NCBI GenBank assembly: GCA_902558075.1
Contig: CACECO010000002.1
Coordinates: 62,001 to 126,000, forward strand
Origin: an uncultured Litorivicinus sp.
GTDB lineage: Bacteria > Pseudomonadota > Gammaproteobacteria > Pseudomonadales > Litorivicinaceae
Length of the DNA: 64,000 nt
Direction: 5' to 3'
How positions within the stretch are numbered: the first letter of the stretch is position 1; each line of letters starts with the position of its first letter. This document shows, one piece after another, positions 1-9,349 of the stretch. The translations under genes and the position numbers were made by a program. The notes below the pieces were generated by a model. The model saw nothing but the letters and a program-made list of their open reading frames with translations, was not told where the DNA came from and did not search any database.

Positions 1-732
1 ACGCCTCTCGAAATGGCCGAGACCTATGCTATCTTCGCAAATGGTGGCTATCGAGTACAAAACCACTTAATCGATCGCATAGAATCTGCCGATGGCGCGG
101 TCCTGTATCAAACGCGCCCAGTGAGTGTGTGCCGAAAGGCCTGTGAGGGACGATCCGTATCAGTGGATTTGGAACTCGATAATCGACTACAACCAGCAAA
201 ATCTGACTTCTTCGAACTCGACTATAGCGACCGTATCGCACCACGCGTTCTTGATGAGCGCATTCATTTTCTCATCAATGACATGTTGAAAGATGTAGTC
301 CGACAAGGAACAGCAAAAAAAGCGAATTCACTTGGCCGAGAGGATCTTGCAGGTAAAACAGGGACCACGAATGATCAAGTCGACGCCTGGTTCAACGGAT
401 ATCAAAAAAATTTAGTCGCTTCAGTCTGGGTCGGATTCGATCAACCCAAAACACTGGGGCGCTCAGAATATGGCGGAAGAGCGGCACTACCAATCTGGAT
501 CGAATTTATGAAGCACGCACTTAAAGGCACCCCAAAGGATACGCCACCGTTACCGACAGGCGTCGTCGCAACGCGGATCGATCCGGAAACTGGTGCCAAG
601 GCACGAGCGTCACAGACTAACGCCATGCGTGAGTTCTTTCTCTTGGAAAACCCGCCAAAGGACCCGGCGCCAGAGGCAATCATTCCTTCAACGGACGGCC
701 AAACAATACAAACACCCCAACAATTATTCTAA
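1..732 (+). CDS. mrcA: Penicillin-binding protein 1A, C-terminal part (5' end outside window)
   Basis: The reading frame is open from base 1 and enters with TPLEMAETYAIFANGGY, a conserved block of the class A PBP transpeptidase domain. The KTGTT box, which carries the KTG triad of the penicillin-binding active site, lies at about 355-369, followed by DAWFNGY. Only the last ~243 codons are present. The glycosyltransferase domain and the catalytic SxxK serine lie upstream of the window. The enzyme polymerises and cross-links peptidoglycan at the inner membrane. The C-terminal tail is Pro-rich and low in complexity. Identification as PBP1A rather than 1B rests on the TPLEMA...NGGY and AGKTGTTND blocks and on the priA/rpmE neighbourhood. 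Confidence 0.9.
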   Translation, partial: TPLEMAETYAIFANGGYRVQNHLIDRIESADGAVLYQTRPVSVCRKACEGRSVSVDLELDNRLQPAKSDFFELDYSDRIAPRVLDERIHFLINDMLKDVVRQGTAKKANSLGREDLAGKTGTTNDQVDAWFNGYQKNLVASVWVGFDQPKTLGRSEYGGRAALPIWIEFMKHALKGTPKDTPPLPTGVVATRIDPETGAKARASQTNAMREFFLLENPPKDPAPEAIIPSTDGQTIQTPQQLF

Positions 733-1478
733 AACACGCGAACGCGATTATTCAGATCTTTGAGCTTTAACGTCCAAGGCCAATCCGATCGGAATGATTT
801 GGGGGATCGCGATACCCAACCACGAACTTCGTAACGAGTCCCCGTTCTCACGCTAGAATCAATCTCTGGAAATATAACGCGCAACTTACCGTCCAGAATC
901 ACGGTAGTTTGATCGAGTATCTGAGTAACCATACCAACACGGTGTTGAAAGCCACCGCTTGATATGTTTTTCACCGCTTGAGGTAGCTGATCTAAAGACC
1001 AAACACCGATGCGCGACATCCTTGCGCCCCATTCGGTCGATAACAGACATTGAACTAAGCTAGTCTCTGGAGGAACCGAAACGGTGAGAGCTAGGCCTTC
1101 AGCAACAAGCACCTCTCCGAGATATGCCTCGCCCATCCATAGATTTCCTAACAGACGACCATACCGGTCTTTTGGCGCAGGCCATGGAGTGACTTGGATT
1201 GACTTCGGAAGCACCTCGATTGCACGTCGTTTCGCCCTAAGAGCATAATCACGTTTCCAGCCAGAATCTTTTAATTCGAATGTATTAAAACCTGTCAAAC
1301 GGACGCGAGAGCCATCATCTAGCTTAACGGTATCACCATCAATAACTAGATCGATTTTGAAGAGCGGAGAGAGGGTCTGCGGTGTAGGGCAGGACGTCGC
1401 AAAAGCAACACCCGAAAGCACAGAAGCCGCAACGACGGCGGCTTTTGTGAAGACTTTATTTCGAAACTGCTCGACCAC
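729..1478 (-). CDS. Secreted thermonuclease-like (SNase domain) nuclease
   Basis: This is a staphylococcal-nuclease-fold protein. The block [12 protein letters not shown] is followed by [10 protein letters not shown], which holds the catalytic Arg and Glu, and DRYGRLLG holds the second catalytic Arg. I chose the GTG at 1476-1478. It leaves a plausible signal peptide (Lys-rich start, [15 protein letters not shown]) and only a short overlap with rpmE; no strong ribosome site is visible. The frame stays open to an ATG at 1619, but that start would cover most of rpmE. A C-terminal domain of ~85 residues of unknown role follows the nuclease domain. It probably cleaves nucleic acid in the periplasm or outside the cell. 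It is cotranscribed with rpmE, a pairing also known in Pseudomonas. The stop overlaps the PBP1A stop by 4 bp on the opposite strand. Confidence 0.8.
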   Translation of the reverse strand: MVEQFRNKVFTKAAVVAASVLSGVAFATSCPTPQTLSPLFKIDLVIDGDTVKLDDGSRVRLTGFNTFELKDSGWKRDYALRAKRRAIEVLPKSIQVTPWPAPKDRYGRLLGNLWMGEAYLGEVLVAEGLALTVSVPPETSLVQCLLSTEWGARMSRIGVWSLDQLPQAVKNISSGGFQHRVGMVTQILDQTTVILDGKLRVIFPEIDSSVRTGTRYEVRGWVSRSPKSFRSDWPWTLKLKDLNNRVRVF

Positions 1479-1671
1479 CGAAGCGCTTATTGAAACGATC
1501 GATACGTCCACCGGTATCAACAACTTTCTGCTTACCGGTATAGAAAGGATGGCATTCCTGGCAAACGTCGATTGAAAAATTTTCGCTTTTTGTTGAACGT
1601 GTCTCGTAGGTCGCTCCACATGAGCATGTAACTTTCACGTCAAAATAAGCTGGATGAATATCCGCTCTCAT
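1456..1671 (-). CDS. rpmE: 50S ribosomal protein L31
   Basis: A 71-aa zinc-binding (type A) L31. [12 protein letters not shown] is the typical N-terminus. The four cysteines in TCSCG and VCQEC form the zinc site, and the protein ends in RFGGR. The start at 1671 is supported by an AGAGGAT ribosome site just upstream on the minus strand. An in-frame ATG at 1758 would add 29 residues unlike the family. It binds the large subunit near the central protuberance. The gene is divergent from priA and overlaps the start of the nuclease gene. Confidence 0.96.
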   Translation of the reverse strand: MRADIHPAYFDVKVTCSCGATYETRSTKSENFSIDVCQECHPFYTGKQKVVDTGGRIDRFNKRFGGRAVSK

Positions 1672-1782
1672 TTTTCTATCCTCTGTATAATCAATGCCGC
1701 TTCTCCAACCACGGTACCCGTTAGACACCGCGTCTAGGTTGGGGGCGGAGTTTATCAAACACTGAGGTGTTCACGGAAGCCT

Positions 1783-3744
1783 ATGTTACGCTTTTTTATC
1801 AAAGTTTTTGTTCCAGGGCCGTTTTTCGAACCCCTTACCTACTCGACAAATGCTCCAATCAGCCCCGGTATTCGCGTCAAGGTACCTCTCGGATCGCGCG
1901 AAGTCATCGGCCTCTGTGCTGGAAAAGCGAATCGACCTGAAGCACTCGATATTGTTAAGTCAGTTATTTCAGTCATTGATGACGAGCCGATCGTTAGCAT
2001 GCAACATCAAGCTCTGGTGGATTTCGCATCGGACTATTATTTAGCACCGCTGGGTGATTTACTTCTTTCAAGCCTACCAACGACTCTTCGTAAAGGTAAG
2101 CCCATCCCAAAACCGAAAACTGAAACCGGGCACAATAACTCACCGGCTTATCAGCTCACAAAAGATCAACATCATGCGATCGAAGCAGTGGATCAAACAG
2201 CCAATCAATTCCGATGTTTTTTACTCCAAGGTGTCACTGGCAGTGGGAAAACGCAGGTTTTTTCTGAACTGATAGATCGAATGATCAAGCGAGGCCAGCA
2301 GATTCTATTACTGGTTCCCGAAATTGGCCTCACAGGTCAGATGGTGAGCAGGATTCAAGATCAGCTTGATGGTGAGCTTTGTGTGTCTCATTCAGGCATC
2401 GCCGATAGCGCGAGAACAAAAGCCTTTATTGCATCTGCTCGAGGCGTTGCCGATGTCATGATCGGTACACGCTCAGCATTATTCACGCCCATGCCAAATC
2501 TAGGGCTCATTTTGGTCGATGAAGAACATGACGGCGCCTACAAAAATCAAGAGGGGTGTCGCTATTCAGCTCGGGATCTGGCCATCGTTCGTGCAAAACA
2601 AATGAAGATTCCGATAGTACTCTCTTCAGCAACACCGTCCCTTGAGACATGGCAACAGGCAGAGCTTGGAAAATACCAGCGAATACGCTTATCAGCTCGC
2701 CCAGGACAGCAGCCTCAACAGACCATTAGTTTGATCGATGCAAGGTATGACAAACCAAAAGATGGTTTGAGTGCAGCAGCCAACCGAGCCATACGACATG
2801 CTATCGACCACGGCCAACAAGCACTCGTTTTTCTTAACCGGCGCGGGTATTCCCCCGTTCTCATGTGTACAGACTGTGGATGGATCCCGGCCTGTAAACA
2901 TTGCGATGCAAAACCAACGCTCCATCGCCAGCCCGACTCTTTGTGGTGTCATCATTGTGATCGTCGCCAGCGACCGATATCAATTTGCCCCGAATGCTCT
3001 GGACGCAGTTTATTAGCTGTTGGCCATGGAACTGAGCGTTTAGAAGAAGCGTTAGCTCGGGGATTTCCTGATGTTCCAATTATTCGTGTGGATCGAGACA
3101 CCACTGCACGACGGCGTGCATTTGAACAGCTAATCCAGCCAGTTATTGACGGCCAGCCCTGTATCCTGGTTGGCACACAAATACTCGCAAAAGGACACGA
3201 TTTTCAAAAGCTCTCCACCGTTGTTGTTACTGATGCTGATCAGGGGCTGTCAGGTGCTGATTTCAGATCAGTGGAACATTTTGCTCAACTTCTAACTCAA
3301 GTCGCGGGCCGGGCGGGACGTCATGGTGCGACCGGCAAAGTCTTGATTCAAACACATCGTCCTGAATCCGAGTGGTTCGATAAGATATTGAGGCAAGACT
3401 ACGACCATCTCGCAAAAGCGATATTTCGTGAACGGCTACAATTCAACTGGCCTCCCGAGTCGCATCTCGCGCTCATTACAGCAAGAGCTACGTCTTCGAC
3501 ACCGGTGTTCGAGGCGCTAGAAAAGGTCGCGAATCAAATTCGTGCATTGAATAGCCCAGTTCGTGTGCTTGGACCAGCGCCCGCTCCAATGGAACGTCGA
3601 AATCGGCAATATCACGGTCAGCTTTTGATCCTAGGAAAACGATCACTAATTCAATGGGTATTAAAAGAAACCGGTCCATGGGCTTATAAAAAGTTAGGAA
3701 AAGTCGTGTTTCAGTTAGATGTGGATCCCAGGGATCTTTGGTAA
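1783..3744 (+). CDS. priA: Primosomal protein N' (replication restart helicase PriA)
   Basis: A superfamily 2 DNA helicase that reloads the replisome at stalled forks. The N-terminal 3'-DNA-binding domain is followed by Walker A (GVTGSGKT), Walker B (VDEEHDGAYK) and eight cysteines in four CxxC pairs (CTDC, CKHC, CHHC, CPEC) that bind two zinc ions. The helicase C domain carries VGTQILAKGHDF and QVAGRAGR. At 653 aa it is shorter than the E. coli protein (about 730 aa); the shortening appears to be in the N-terminal part. The gene is divergent from rpmE and 33 bp upstream of argS. Confidence 0.97.
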   Translation: MLRFFIKVFVPGPFFEPLTYSTNAPISPGIRVKVPLGSREVIGLCAGKANRPEALDIVKSVISVIDDEPIVSMQHQALVDFASDYYLAPLGDLLLSSLPTTLRKGKPIPKPKTETGHNNSPAYQLTKDQHHAIEAVDQTANQFRCFLLQGVTGSGKTQVFSELIDRMIKRGQQILLLVPEIGLTGQMVSRIQDQLDGELCVSHSGIADSARTKAFIASARGVADVMIGTRSALFTPMPNLGLILVDEEHDGAYKNQEGCRYSARDLAIVRAKQMKIPIVLSSATPSLETWQQAELGKYQRIRLSARPGQQPQQTISLIDARYDKPKDGLSAAANRAIRHAIDHGQQALVFLNRRGYSPVLMCTDCGWIPACKHCDAKPTLHRQPDSLWCHHCDRRQRPISICPECSGRSLLAVGHGTERLEEALARGFPDVPIIRVDRDTTARRRAFEQLIQPVIDGQPCILVGTQILAKGHDFQKLSTVVVTDADQGLSGADFRSVEHFAQLLTQVAGRAGRHGATGKVLIQTHRPESEWFDKILRQDYDHLAKAIFRERLQFNWPPESHLALITARATSSTPVFEALEKVANQIRALNSPVRVLGPAPAPMERRNRQYHGQLLILGKRSLIQWVLKETGPWAYKKLGKVVFQLDVDPRDLW

Positions 3745-3777
3745 TGCTACACTCGCGCGCTCAATTGGAGGGACACT

Positions 3778-5520
3778 ATGAAGGACGCCGTCGCTGGGCT
3801 ATTTGAACAAGCGCTCGATCAACTCATCGCTCAAGGCATCATTGATGTGGCAGATCGTAAACCCGTTCAGATTGAAAATACCCGTGATCCTGCTCATGGA
3901 GATCTTGCAACCAATGTGGCCATGATGCACGGAAAAGCGGCCAAAATGGCGCCTCGCGCACTTGCGGAGTTAGTCCTCGAACAACTACCTCAATCAGACA
4001 GTGTCCAGTCAACAGAGATTGCAGGACCAGGGTTTATTAATGTTCGTCTGGCAAAAGGAGCAGCATTTGAACCAGTGATCCGGTGCCTAACAGAGTACCA
4101 CCAATTTGGATTTCGCAAAGCAACCAACGAGCGCGTGCAAGTTGAGTTTGTCTCAGCCAACCCAACCGGACCGCTGCATGTTGGACACGGCCGTGGCGCT
4201 GCTTACGGAGCGACACTGGTTAATCTGCTCAAAGCTCGCGGGCACGAGGTTGAGGCCGAATACTATGTCAATGACGCGGGCCGCCAGATGAACATTCTGG
4301 CCGTCAGCGTATTCATTCGGTATCTCGAATACGCTGGTGAATCCGTCGTTTTTCCATCAGCCGGTTACCGAGGCGATTATATTTCCAGCCTCGGCGCGAC
4401 CTTGTTTCAAAATGCTGGAGACTCACTCCAAGTTTCTCTCGACGCACTGCTCGCTGGGGTACCCACTGATTCTGAAGAGACCAAGGACGCACATATCGAC
4501 GGATTAATTCAGAATGCCAAAGGATCACTTGGCGACAACTGGCTCAAGCCTTTTGATTTTGCCCTAACAGCGATTCTTGATGACATTAAAGATGATTTAT
4601 CTGAATTTGGTGCAGACTTTGACGCGTGGTTTAGCGAGAAATCTCTCGTCACATCTGGCGAAATTGAGCAGGCCATCGCAACACTGGAAGAGCGCGGTCA
4701 TCTCTACAAACAAGGCGGCGCAATTTGGTTCAGATCAACAGACTTTGGCGATGATAAAGATCGCGTGATCCGCAGAGACAACGGTGAAACAACCTATTTT
4801 GCAAGTGATATCGCCTACATTGTCAACAAATTTTCACGTGGATTTGACCGCATTATTTACGTGTGGGGTGCTGACCATCATGGCTACATCGTGCGAATTA
4901 AAGCGGCAGCGCAAGCGCTCGGTTTTAATCCAGAGCGCCTCACGGTTCGTCTCGTCCAATTCGCGATCCTCTATAAAGATGGCGAGCGGCTTCAGATGTC
5001 AACCCGCTCAGGTTCATTCGTGACTTTGAGAGAGCTACGGGACGACGTTGGTCGCGATGCATGCCGTTATTTCTATGTCATGCGCAACGCGGACCAACAC
5101 TTGGATTTTGACCTGTCGCTCGCGACAAGCCAGTCAAAAGATAATCCGGTCTACTACATCCAATATGCACATGCGCGAATCTGTCGCGTGTTTGAGGTCT
5201 TGGAGGGACAACCATTTGACGAGCAACGCGGTCTCGATCATCTAACATCATTAGTCACCCGGCAAGAGCTGGACTTAGCAACTGCAATAGGGCGATTCCC
5301 GGAAGTGGTTGGTAAAGCGGCTGATTCGTTAGAAGCGCATACGATTTGCTATTATTTGCAGGATCTCGCAGCCGATTTCCACCGCTGGTACAACGGAACG
5401 CGTCTACTGGTTGATGATGGCGATCTGCGTGATGCTCGCTTGGCGCTGGCCAAGGCGGTGCAAACAGTTATTCGTAACGGTCTTGATCTACTCGGTGTGA
5501 GCTCCCCAAGGTCCATGTGA
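3778..5520 (+). CDS. argS: Arginyl-tRNA synthetase
   Basis: A class I aminoacyl-tRNA synthetase of 580 aa that charges tRNA-Arg in the cytoplasm. The N-terminal additional domain precedes the HIGH-type motif PTGPLHVGHGRG at about residues 129-140. The KMSKS-equivalent loop is GERLQMSTRSG. The DALR anticodon-binding domain is C-terminal. GGAGG precedes the ATG (tggaGGGACactATG). The stop overlaps the next start as ATGA, so the SPOR gene is translationally coupled. Confidence 0.97.
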   Translation: MKDAVAGLFEQALDQLIAQGIIDVADRKPVQIENTRDPAHGDLATNVAMMHGKAAKMAPRALAELVLEQLPQSDSVQSTEIAGPGFINVRLAKGAAFEPVIRCLTEYHQFGFRKATNERVQVEFVSANPTGPLHVGHGRGAAYGATLVNLLKARGHEVEAEYYVNDAGRQMNILAVSVFIRYLEYAGESVVFPSAGYRGDYISSLGATLFQNAGDSLQVSLDALLAGVPTDSEETKDAHIDGLIQNAKGSLGDNWLKPFDFALTAILDDIKDDLSEFGADFDAWFSEKSLVTSGEIEQAIATLEERGHLYKQGGAIWFRSTDFGDDKDRVIRRDNGETTYFASDIAYIVNKFSRGFDRIIYVWGADHHGYIVRIKAAAQALGFNPERLTVRLVQFAILYKDGERLQMSTRSGSFVTLRELRDDVGRDACRYFYVMRNADQHLDFDLSLATSQSKDNPVYYIQYAHARICRVFEVLEGQPFDEQRGLDHLTSLVTRQELDLATAIGRFPEVVGKAADSLEAHTICYYLQDLAADFHRWYNGTRLLVDDGDLRDARLALAKAVQTVIRNGLDLLGVSSPRSM

Positions 5521-6113
5521 TGCGAGATTATTCGACTCAAGCAGCTCGACACAGACGCTCTGAAAAGAAAGAGATAAGCGCTGTTGTTGGAATCACTTTG
5601 AGTATCTTGCTACTTGGCTCTGTCGCAACCGGGCTTATTTGGCTCAATAAGCTTACATCGCCACAATATCCGGCAGAATCGCAACAACCAGAAGCTCAGG
5701 TTACAGAGCCTCAATCCCCGGAAGTTAGAACACCAACCGACCCAGAACAAACAACAACCGTTCAGCAAGAGATACCGAAGGCACCGGAGAACTTTTACAC
5801 TTTCTATGAGTTGTTGATTACAGGGGAAGTCCCCATTGATATCGAGGCGGGACAATCCCGAGATGAAGCCGTCTCTGAGACGCTCAAAAGCACATTGATA
5901 CAAGTTGCGGCATTTAGGACAGCTGAAGCCGCTGATGACACTCGCGTAGCTCTATTATTTTTGGATTTAAAAGCGCGGGTGATTCCACCAAGTGAAATAA
6001 ACGGCGGATGGTATCGAATCGTACTTGGTCCATTTAAAACCGTCCGCGAAATGCGTGCTGCGGCCGATGTACTGACAAAAAATGGATACAGTGTACTCGT
6101 TCGAAGGGAGTAA
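5517..6113 (+). CDS. SPOR-domain inner-membrane protein (FtsN-like)
   Basis: A 198-aa bitopic protein. It has a short cytoplasmic segment, one transmembrane helix (about residues 22-45, [17 protein letters not shown]), a Pro/Gln/Glu-rich periplasmic linker, and a C-terminal SPOR domain (about residues 122-198, [14 protein letters not shown] ... WYRIVLGPF). SPOR domains bind denuded septal peptidoglycan. Its position just upstream of hslVU matches ftsN in enterobacteria and the SPOR gene in Pseudomonas, which suggests a divisome role. The short FtsN essential region was not recognised, so I leave the symbol blank. Confidence 0.88.
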   Translation: MMRDYSTQAARHRRSEKKEISAVVGITLSILLLGSVATGLIWLNKLTSPQYPAESQQPEAQVTEPQSPEVRTPTDPEQTTTVQQEIPKAPENFYTFYELLITGEVPIDIEAGQSRDEAVSETLKSTLIQVAAFRTAEAADDTRVALLFLDLKARVIPPSEINGGWYRIVLGPFKTVREMRAAADVLTKNGYSVLVRRE

Positions 6114-6115
6114 AT

Positions 6116-6664
6116 ATGGAGCAATTCCACGGAACAACGATCGTTTCGGTCCGTCGTGGTGACCAAGTCTGCATCGGCGGCGATGGCCAGGTCACACTCG
6201 GTAATACTGTCATGAAGGGAAACGCCCGCAAAGTTAGGCGCCTCTACCAAAATAAGGTGTTGGCTGGATTCGCGGGTGGAACAGCTGACGCCTTCACCTT
6301 ATTCGAACTATTTGATGCGAAACTTGAAAAGCATCAAGGGAATCTCACCCGAGCCGCAGTCGAGCTCGCAAAGGATTGGCGGCAAGATCGGATGCTGAGA
6401 CGACTCGAGGCCATCCTCGCGGTCGCTGATGCAGAAACTTCGCTAATCATCACAGGCAACGGTGACGTTATGGAGCCTGAAGATGGCATTATCGCGGTTG
6501 GCTCTGGCGGACCATTTGCCCAAGCCGCCGCGCTCGCCTTGCTACGCAATACTGAACTATCGGCACGAACGATCGTCGAAGAAGCACTCAAAGCCGCGGG
6601 TGATATCTGCATCTATACCAATACAAATTTCACCATTGATGAGCTGACCACGAATCATGAATGA
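6116..6664 (+). CDS. hslV: ATP-dependent protease HslVU, peptidase subunit
   Basis: An N-terminal-nucleophile peptidase of the ClpQ family, 182 aa. The conserved TTIVSVRRG block begins at Thr7, which becomes the catalytic N-terminal threonine after removal of the leader residues. GGDGQVTLG and [11 protein letters not shown] are further family blocks. It forms the double hexameric core that works with HslU. The start follows the SPOR gene by 2 bp, and its end overlaps hslU by 8 bp. This is the conserved heat-shock pair. Confidence 0.97.
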   Translation: MEQFHGTTIVSVRRGDQVCIGGDGQVTLGNTVMKGNARKVRRLYQNKVLAGFAGGTADAFTLFELFDAKLEKHQGNLTRAAVELAKDWRQDRMLRRLEAILAVADAETSLIITGNGDVMEPEDGIIAVGSGGPFAQAAALALLRNTELSARTIVEEALKAAGDICIYTNTNFTIDELTTNHE

Positions 6665-7979
6665 TCTCTCTCCGAAAGACATTGTTGCTCGACTTGATCG
6701 ACACATTATTGGACAAGCAGACGCCAAACGTGCAGTCGCGATTGCATTGAGGAACCGCTGGCGTCGAATGCAACTCCCCGATGATCTAGCCAAAGAAGTA
6801 ACGCCAAAGAATATTCTCATGATCGGTCCAACAGGCGTCGGAAAAACTGAAATTGCTCGCCGACTTGCGCATTTGGCGCAAGCTCCTTTCATAAAAATTG
6901 AGGCAACAAAATTCACTGAGGTCGGGTATGTGGGCCGTGATGTTGAATCCATTATCCGAGACTTAGCTGGTGTCGCGATCAAAGATGAACGGGAACGTCG
7001 AATGCTCACCGTCCGTCATCAAGCGGAGGATCGCGCAGAACAGCGAATTCTGGATATTTTGTTGCCACCACCACGGGGTGATCAACCGATTCAATCAGAT
7101 ACCAGCGGCGCACGACAAGTGTTTCGGAAAAAGCTGCGGGAGGGCGTCCTCGACGAAAAAGAAGTCGAGATTGATGTCAAAGCCGGCGAGGTCGGTGTGG
7201 ACATCATGACGCCCCCTGGCATGGAAGAGATGGCGAGCCAGCTCCAAGACATGTTCTCTAAATTTGGGCAGGACAAAAAGAAGAAACGCAAATTGCCGAT
7301 TGGAGACGCATATAAGATTCTGGTCGATGAAGAAGCCGCTCGTTTAATCGCCGACGATGACGTCAAACTGACGGCAATCGACCATGTCGAAAGTCGTGGC
7401 ATCGTTTTTTTAGATGAAATCGATAAGGTGTGCCGCCGTGAGAACACGCAAGGTGCAGATGTAAGCCGAGAGGGAGTCCAGCGTGATCTGCTGCCGTTAA
7501 TCGAGGGAACCACGGTGCAAACCAAATTTGGTTCTGTGAAAACGGATCACATCCTCTTCATTGCTTCTGGCGCATTTCATCTGTCTAAACCGTCAGATCT
7601 GGTACCAGAATTACAAGGTCGTTTACCCATACGAGTCGAACTTGATGCACTCAAACCTTCCGATTTTGCTCGAATTCTTACAGAGCCCGATCACTCATTG
7701 GTCACGCAATATCAGGCACTTTTGAAGACCGATGGCATCGCCATCGAATTTGCCGAAAGCGGCATTGAGGCGCTTGCCGAAATTGCTGCCGTTGTCAACG
7801 AAAAAACCGAGAATATTGGTGCACGCCGATTACACACACTCGTTGAAAGAGTGTTGGAAGACTTACTGTTTCAAACTGGCCAGACCGATCCCGAAACAGT
7901 CACAATTGACCGTAGCTATGTTGAATCTCGATTGTCTGAACTCAGCCGAGATGAAGATTTATCTCAATACATCCTCTGA
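6657..7979 (+). CDS. hslU: ATP-dependent protease HslVU, ATPase/unfoldase subunit
   Basis: A AAA+ unfoldase of the ClpY family, 440 aa. Walker A is GPTGVGKTE (about residues 56-64) and Walker B is [10 protein letters not shown]. The inserted I-domain lies between them (about residues 110-230, charged, containing a KKKKRK stretch). The C-terminus ends in LSQYIL, the tail that docks into HslV and activates it. It unfolds substrates for HslV in the cytoplasm. It overlaps hslV, and ubiE follows 6 bp downstream. Confidence 0.97.
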   Translation: MNDLSPKDIVARLDRHIIGQADAKRAVAIALRNRWRRMQLPDDLAKEVTPKNILMIGPTGVGKTEIARRLAHLAQAPFIKIEATKFTEVGYVGRDVESIIRDLAGVAIKDERERRMLTVRHQAEDRAEQRILDILLPPPRGDQPIQSDTSGARQVFRKKLREGVLDEKEVEIDVKAGEVGVDIMTPPGMEEMASQLQDMFSKFGQDKKKKRKLPIGDAYKILVDEEAARLIADDDVKLTAIDHVESRGIVFLDEIDKVCRRENTQGADVSREGVQRDLLPLIEGTTVQTKFGSVKTDHILFIASGAFHLSKPSDLVPELQGRLPIRVELDALKPSDFARILTEPDHSLVTQYQALLKTDGIAIEFAESGIEALAEIAAVVNEKTENIGARRLHTLVERVLEDLLFQTGQTDPETVTIDRSYVESRLSELSRDEDLSQYIL

Positions 7980-7985
7980 GGCCAC

Positions 7986-8729
7986 ATGAAAGAGACAACA
8001 CATTTCGGATTCCAAGAAGTCCCCGTTGATAAAAAGACTTATCGCGTGAGAGAAGTCTTTAATAGAGTCGCTCGACGTTATGATTTGATGAACGATTTGA
8101 TGTCCGCCGGGCTCCACAGACTATGGAAACGGGTGGCAATCGAAACCATCGCCGTTCGGCCGGGAATGCAAATTCTCGATTTAGCTTCAGGTACCGGTGA
8201 TCTGGCTCGCGCTATGTTGCGTCGGACGGGCTCGGATGGCCATGTAGTTCTTGGTGATATTAACGATCAAATGCTCCGAGTTGGCCGTGATCGCTGTATC
8301 GATAATGGTGAGTTAAAAGGACTCAGCTGGTGTCAGTGCGATGCGGAAACCCTGCCCTATCCTTCAGAGTCGTTTCATCGAGTCACAATTGGCTTCGGCC
8401 TTCGAAACGTGACCAATAAAGAAGCTGCCCTCAAAGAAATGCATCGAGTACTTAAACTAGGCGGTAAAGCTCTCGTGCTTGAGTTCTCGAAGCCAGTATC
8501 AGCATCCCTATCGCAGATCTATGACTTGTATAGTTTTTCCGTTTTGCCAGCAATGGGACAACTAGTGGCGCAGGATAAAGAATCGTATCAATACCTGGCT
8601 GAATCGATCCGTAAACACCCTGATCAGGACACACTCGCAGATATGCTTCGTTCAGCAGGATTTGAATCTGTCACGTACCAAAATCTAACTGGCGGGATCG
8701 TGGCAATCCATACCGGAGTGAAAACATGA
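7986..8729 (+). CDS. ubiE: Ubiquinone/menaquinone biosynthesis C-methyltransferase
   Basis: A SAM-dependent class I methyltransferase of 247 aa. The SAM-binding motif I is [11 protein letters not shown] (about residues 64-74). The family blocks [20 protein letters not shown] and EFSKP are all present. It methylates the C2 position of the ubiquinone ring precursor, and demethylmenaquinone where present. The end overlaps ubiJ as ATGA, forming the ubiE-ubiJ-ubiB cluster. Confidence 0.96.
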   Translation: MKETTHFGFQEVPVDKKTYRVREVFNRVARRYDLMNDLMSAGLHRLWKRVAIETIAVRPGMQILDLASGTGDLARAMLRRTGSDGHVVLGDINDQMLRVGRDRCIDNGELKGLSWCQCDAETLPYPSESFHRVTIGFGLRNVTNKEAALKEMHRVLKLGGKALVLEFSKPVSASLSQIYDLYSFSVLPAMGQLVAQDKESYQYLAESIRKHPDQDTLADMLRSAGFESVTYQNLTGGIVAIHTGVKT

Positions 8730-9349
8730 TTCCGCGTCTGGTGCTGGCCGGATTAGTTGCCGCATCAGAACAGGCGATCAGCGCCGGTATGCACGCGGCT
8801 GATATTCAGCCTGAACAGCTTGCCCCGATGACTGGCAAGGTGTTGAAGCTTAGTGTTACTGATCTCGATCTAGATGTATGGATTATCTGTGGCGAAGATC
8901 GTTGGTGGCTTGCAACAGAGTCTCAAGAAACTGCCGATGTTGAGCTGTCTGGCACCTTAGGGAGTCTTGTTGAGACGGCGCGGTCGCTCACCCAACCCAA
9001 TGCGCCTCTCATATTTGAGGGGCTCGATATCCGCGGAAGCGTTGGCGTTCTTCAAACCATGCAGAAAACGTTTCAGGCAATGGATTTGGATTGGGAGGAT
9101 GCCGTCACGAAAGCGCTCGGACCCATACCCGCCGGCATGCTGATCCAAGCTCTGCGTACTGCTCGGTCACAGTGGATAACAAGTCGCGACTCGATGAAGC
9201 GCCAGACTCGAGAGTTCTTACACTCAGAACAAAACACACTCCTGACAGAAAACGCATTTTCTGGAACAGAAGCGCGTATCACATCACTGAATCGCCAAAT
9301 CGACCGCCTGGAGGTGCGGATAAAAAGACTCGAGGCCGATGATGGGTAG
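8726..9349 (+). CDS. ubiJ: Ubiquinone biosynthesis accessory factor UbiJ (SCP2 domain)
   Basis: A 207-aa protein with an SCP2-type lipid-binding domain in the N-terminal half ([15 protein letters not shown] ... [10 protein letters not shown]) and a C-terminal coiled-coil segment rich in Arg, Leu and Glu. UbiJ organises the soluble Ubi complex that carries hydrophobic ubiquinone intermediates. The position between ubiE and ubiB is diagnostic. Its end overlaps the start of ubiB by about 11 bp. Confidence 0.9.
   Translation: MIPRLVLAGLVAASEQAISAGMHAADIQPEQLAPMTGKVLKLSVTDLDLDVWIICGEDRWWLATESQETADVELSGTLGSLVETARSLTQPNAPLIFEGLDIRGSVGVLQTMQKTFQAMDLDWEDAVTKALGPIPAGMLIQALRTARSQWITSRDSMKRQTREFLHSEQNTLLTENAFSGTEARITSLNRQIDRLEVRIKRLEADDG

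Noticed and set aside
1479-1619. 47-codon N-terminal extension of the thermonuclease
   Set aside because: It lies inside rpmE on the same strand. The GTG at 1478 gives a normal signal peptide.
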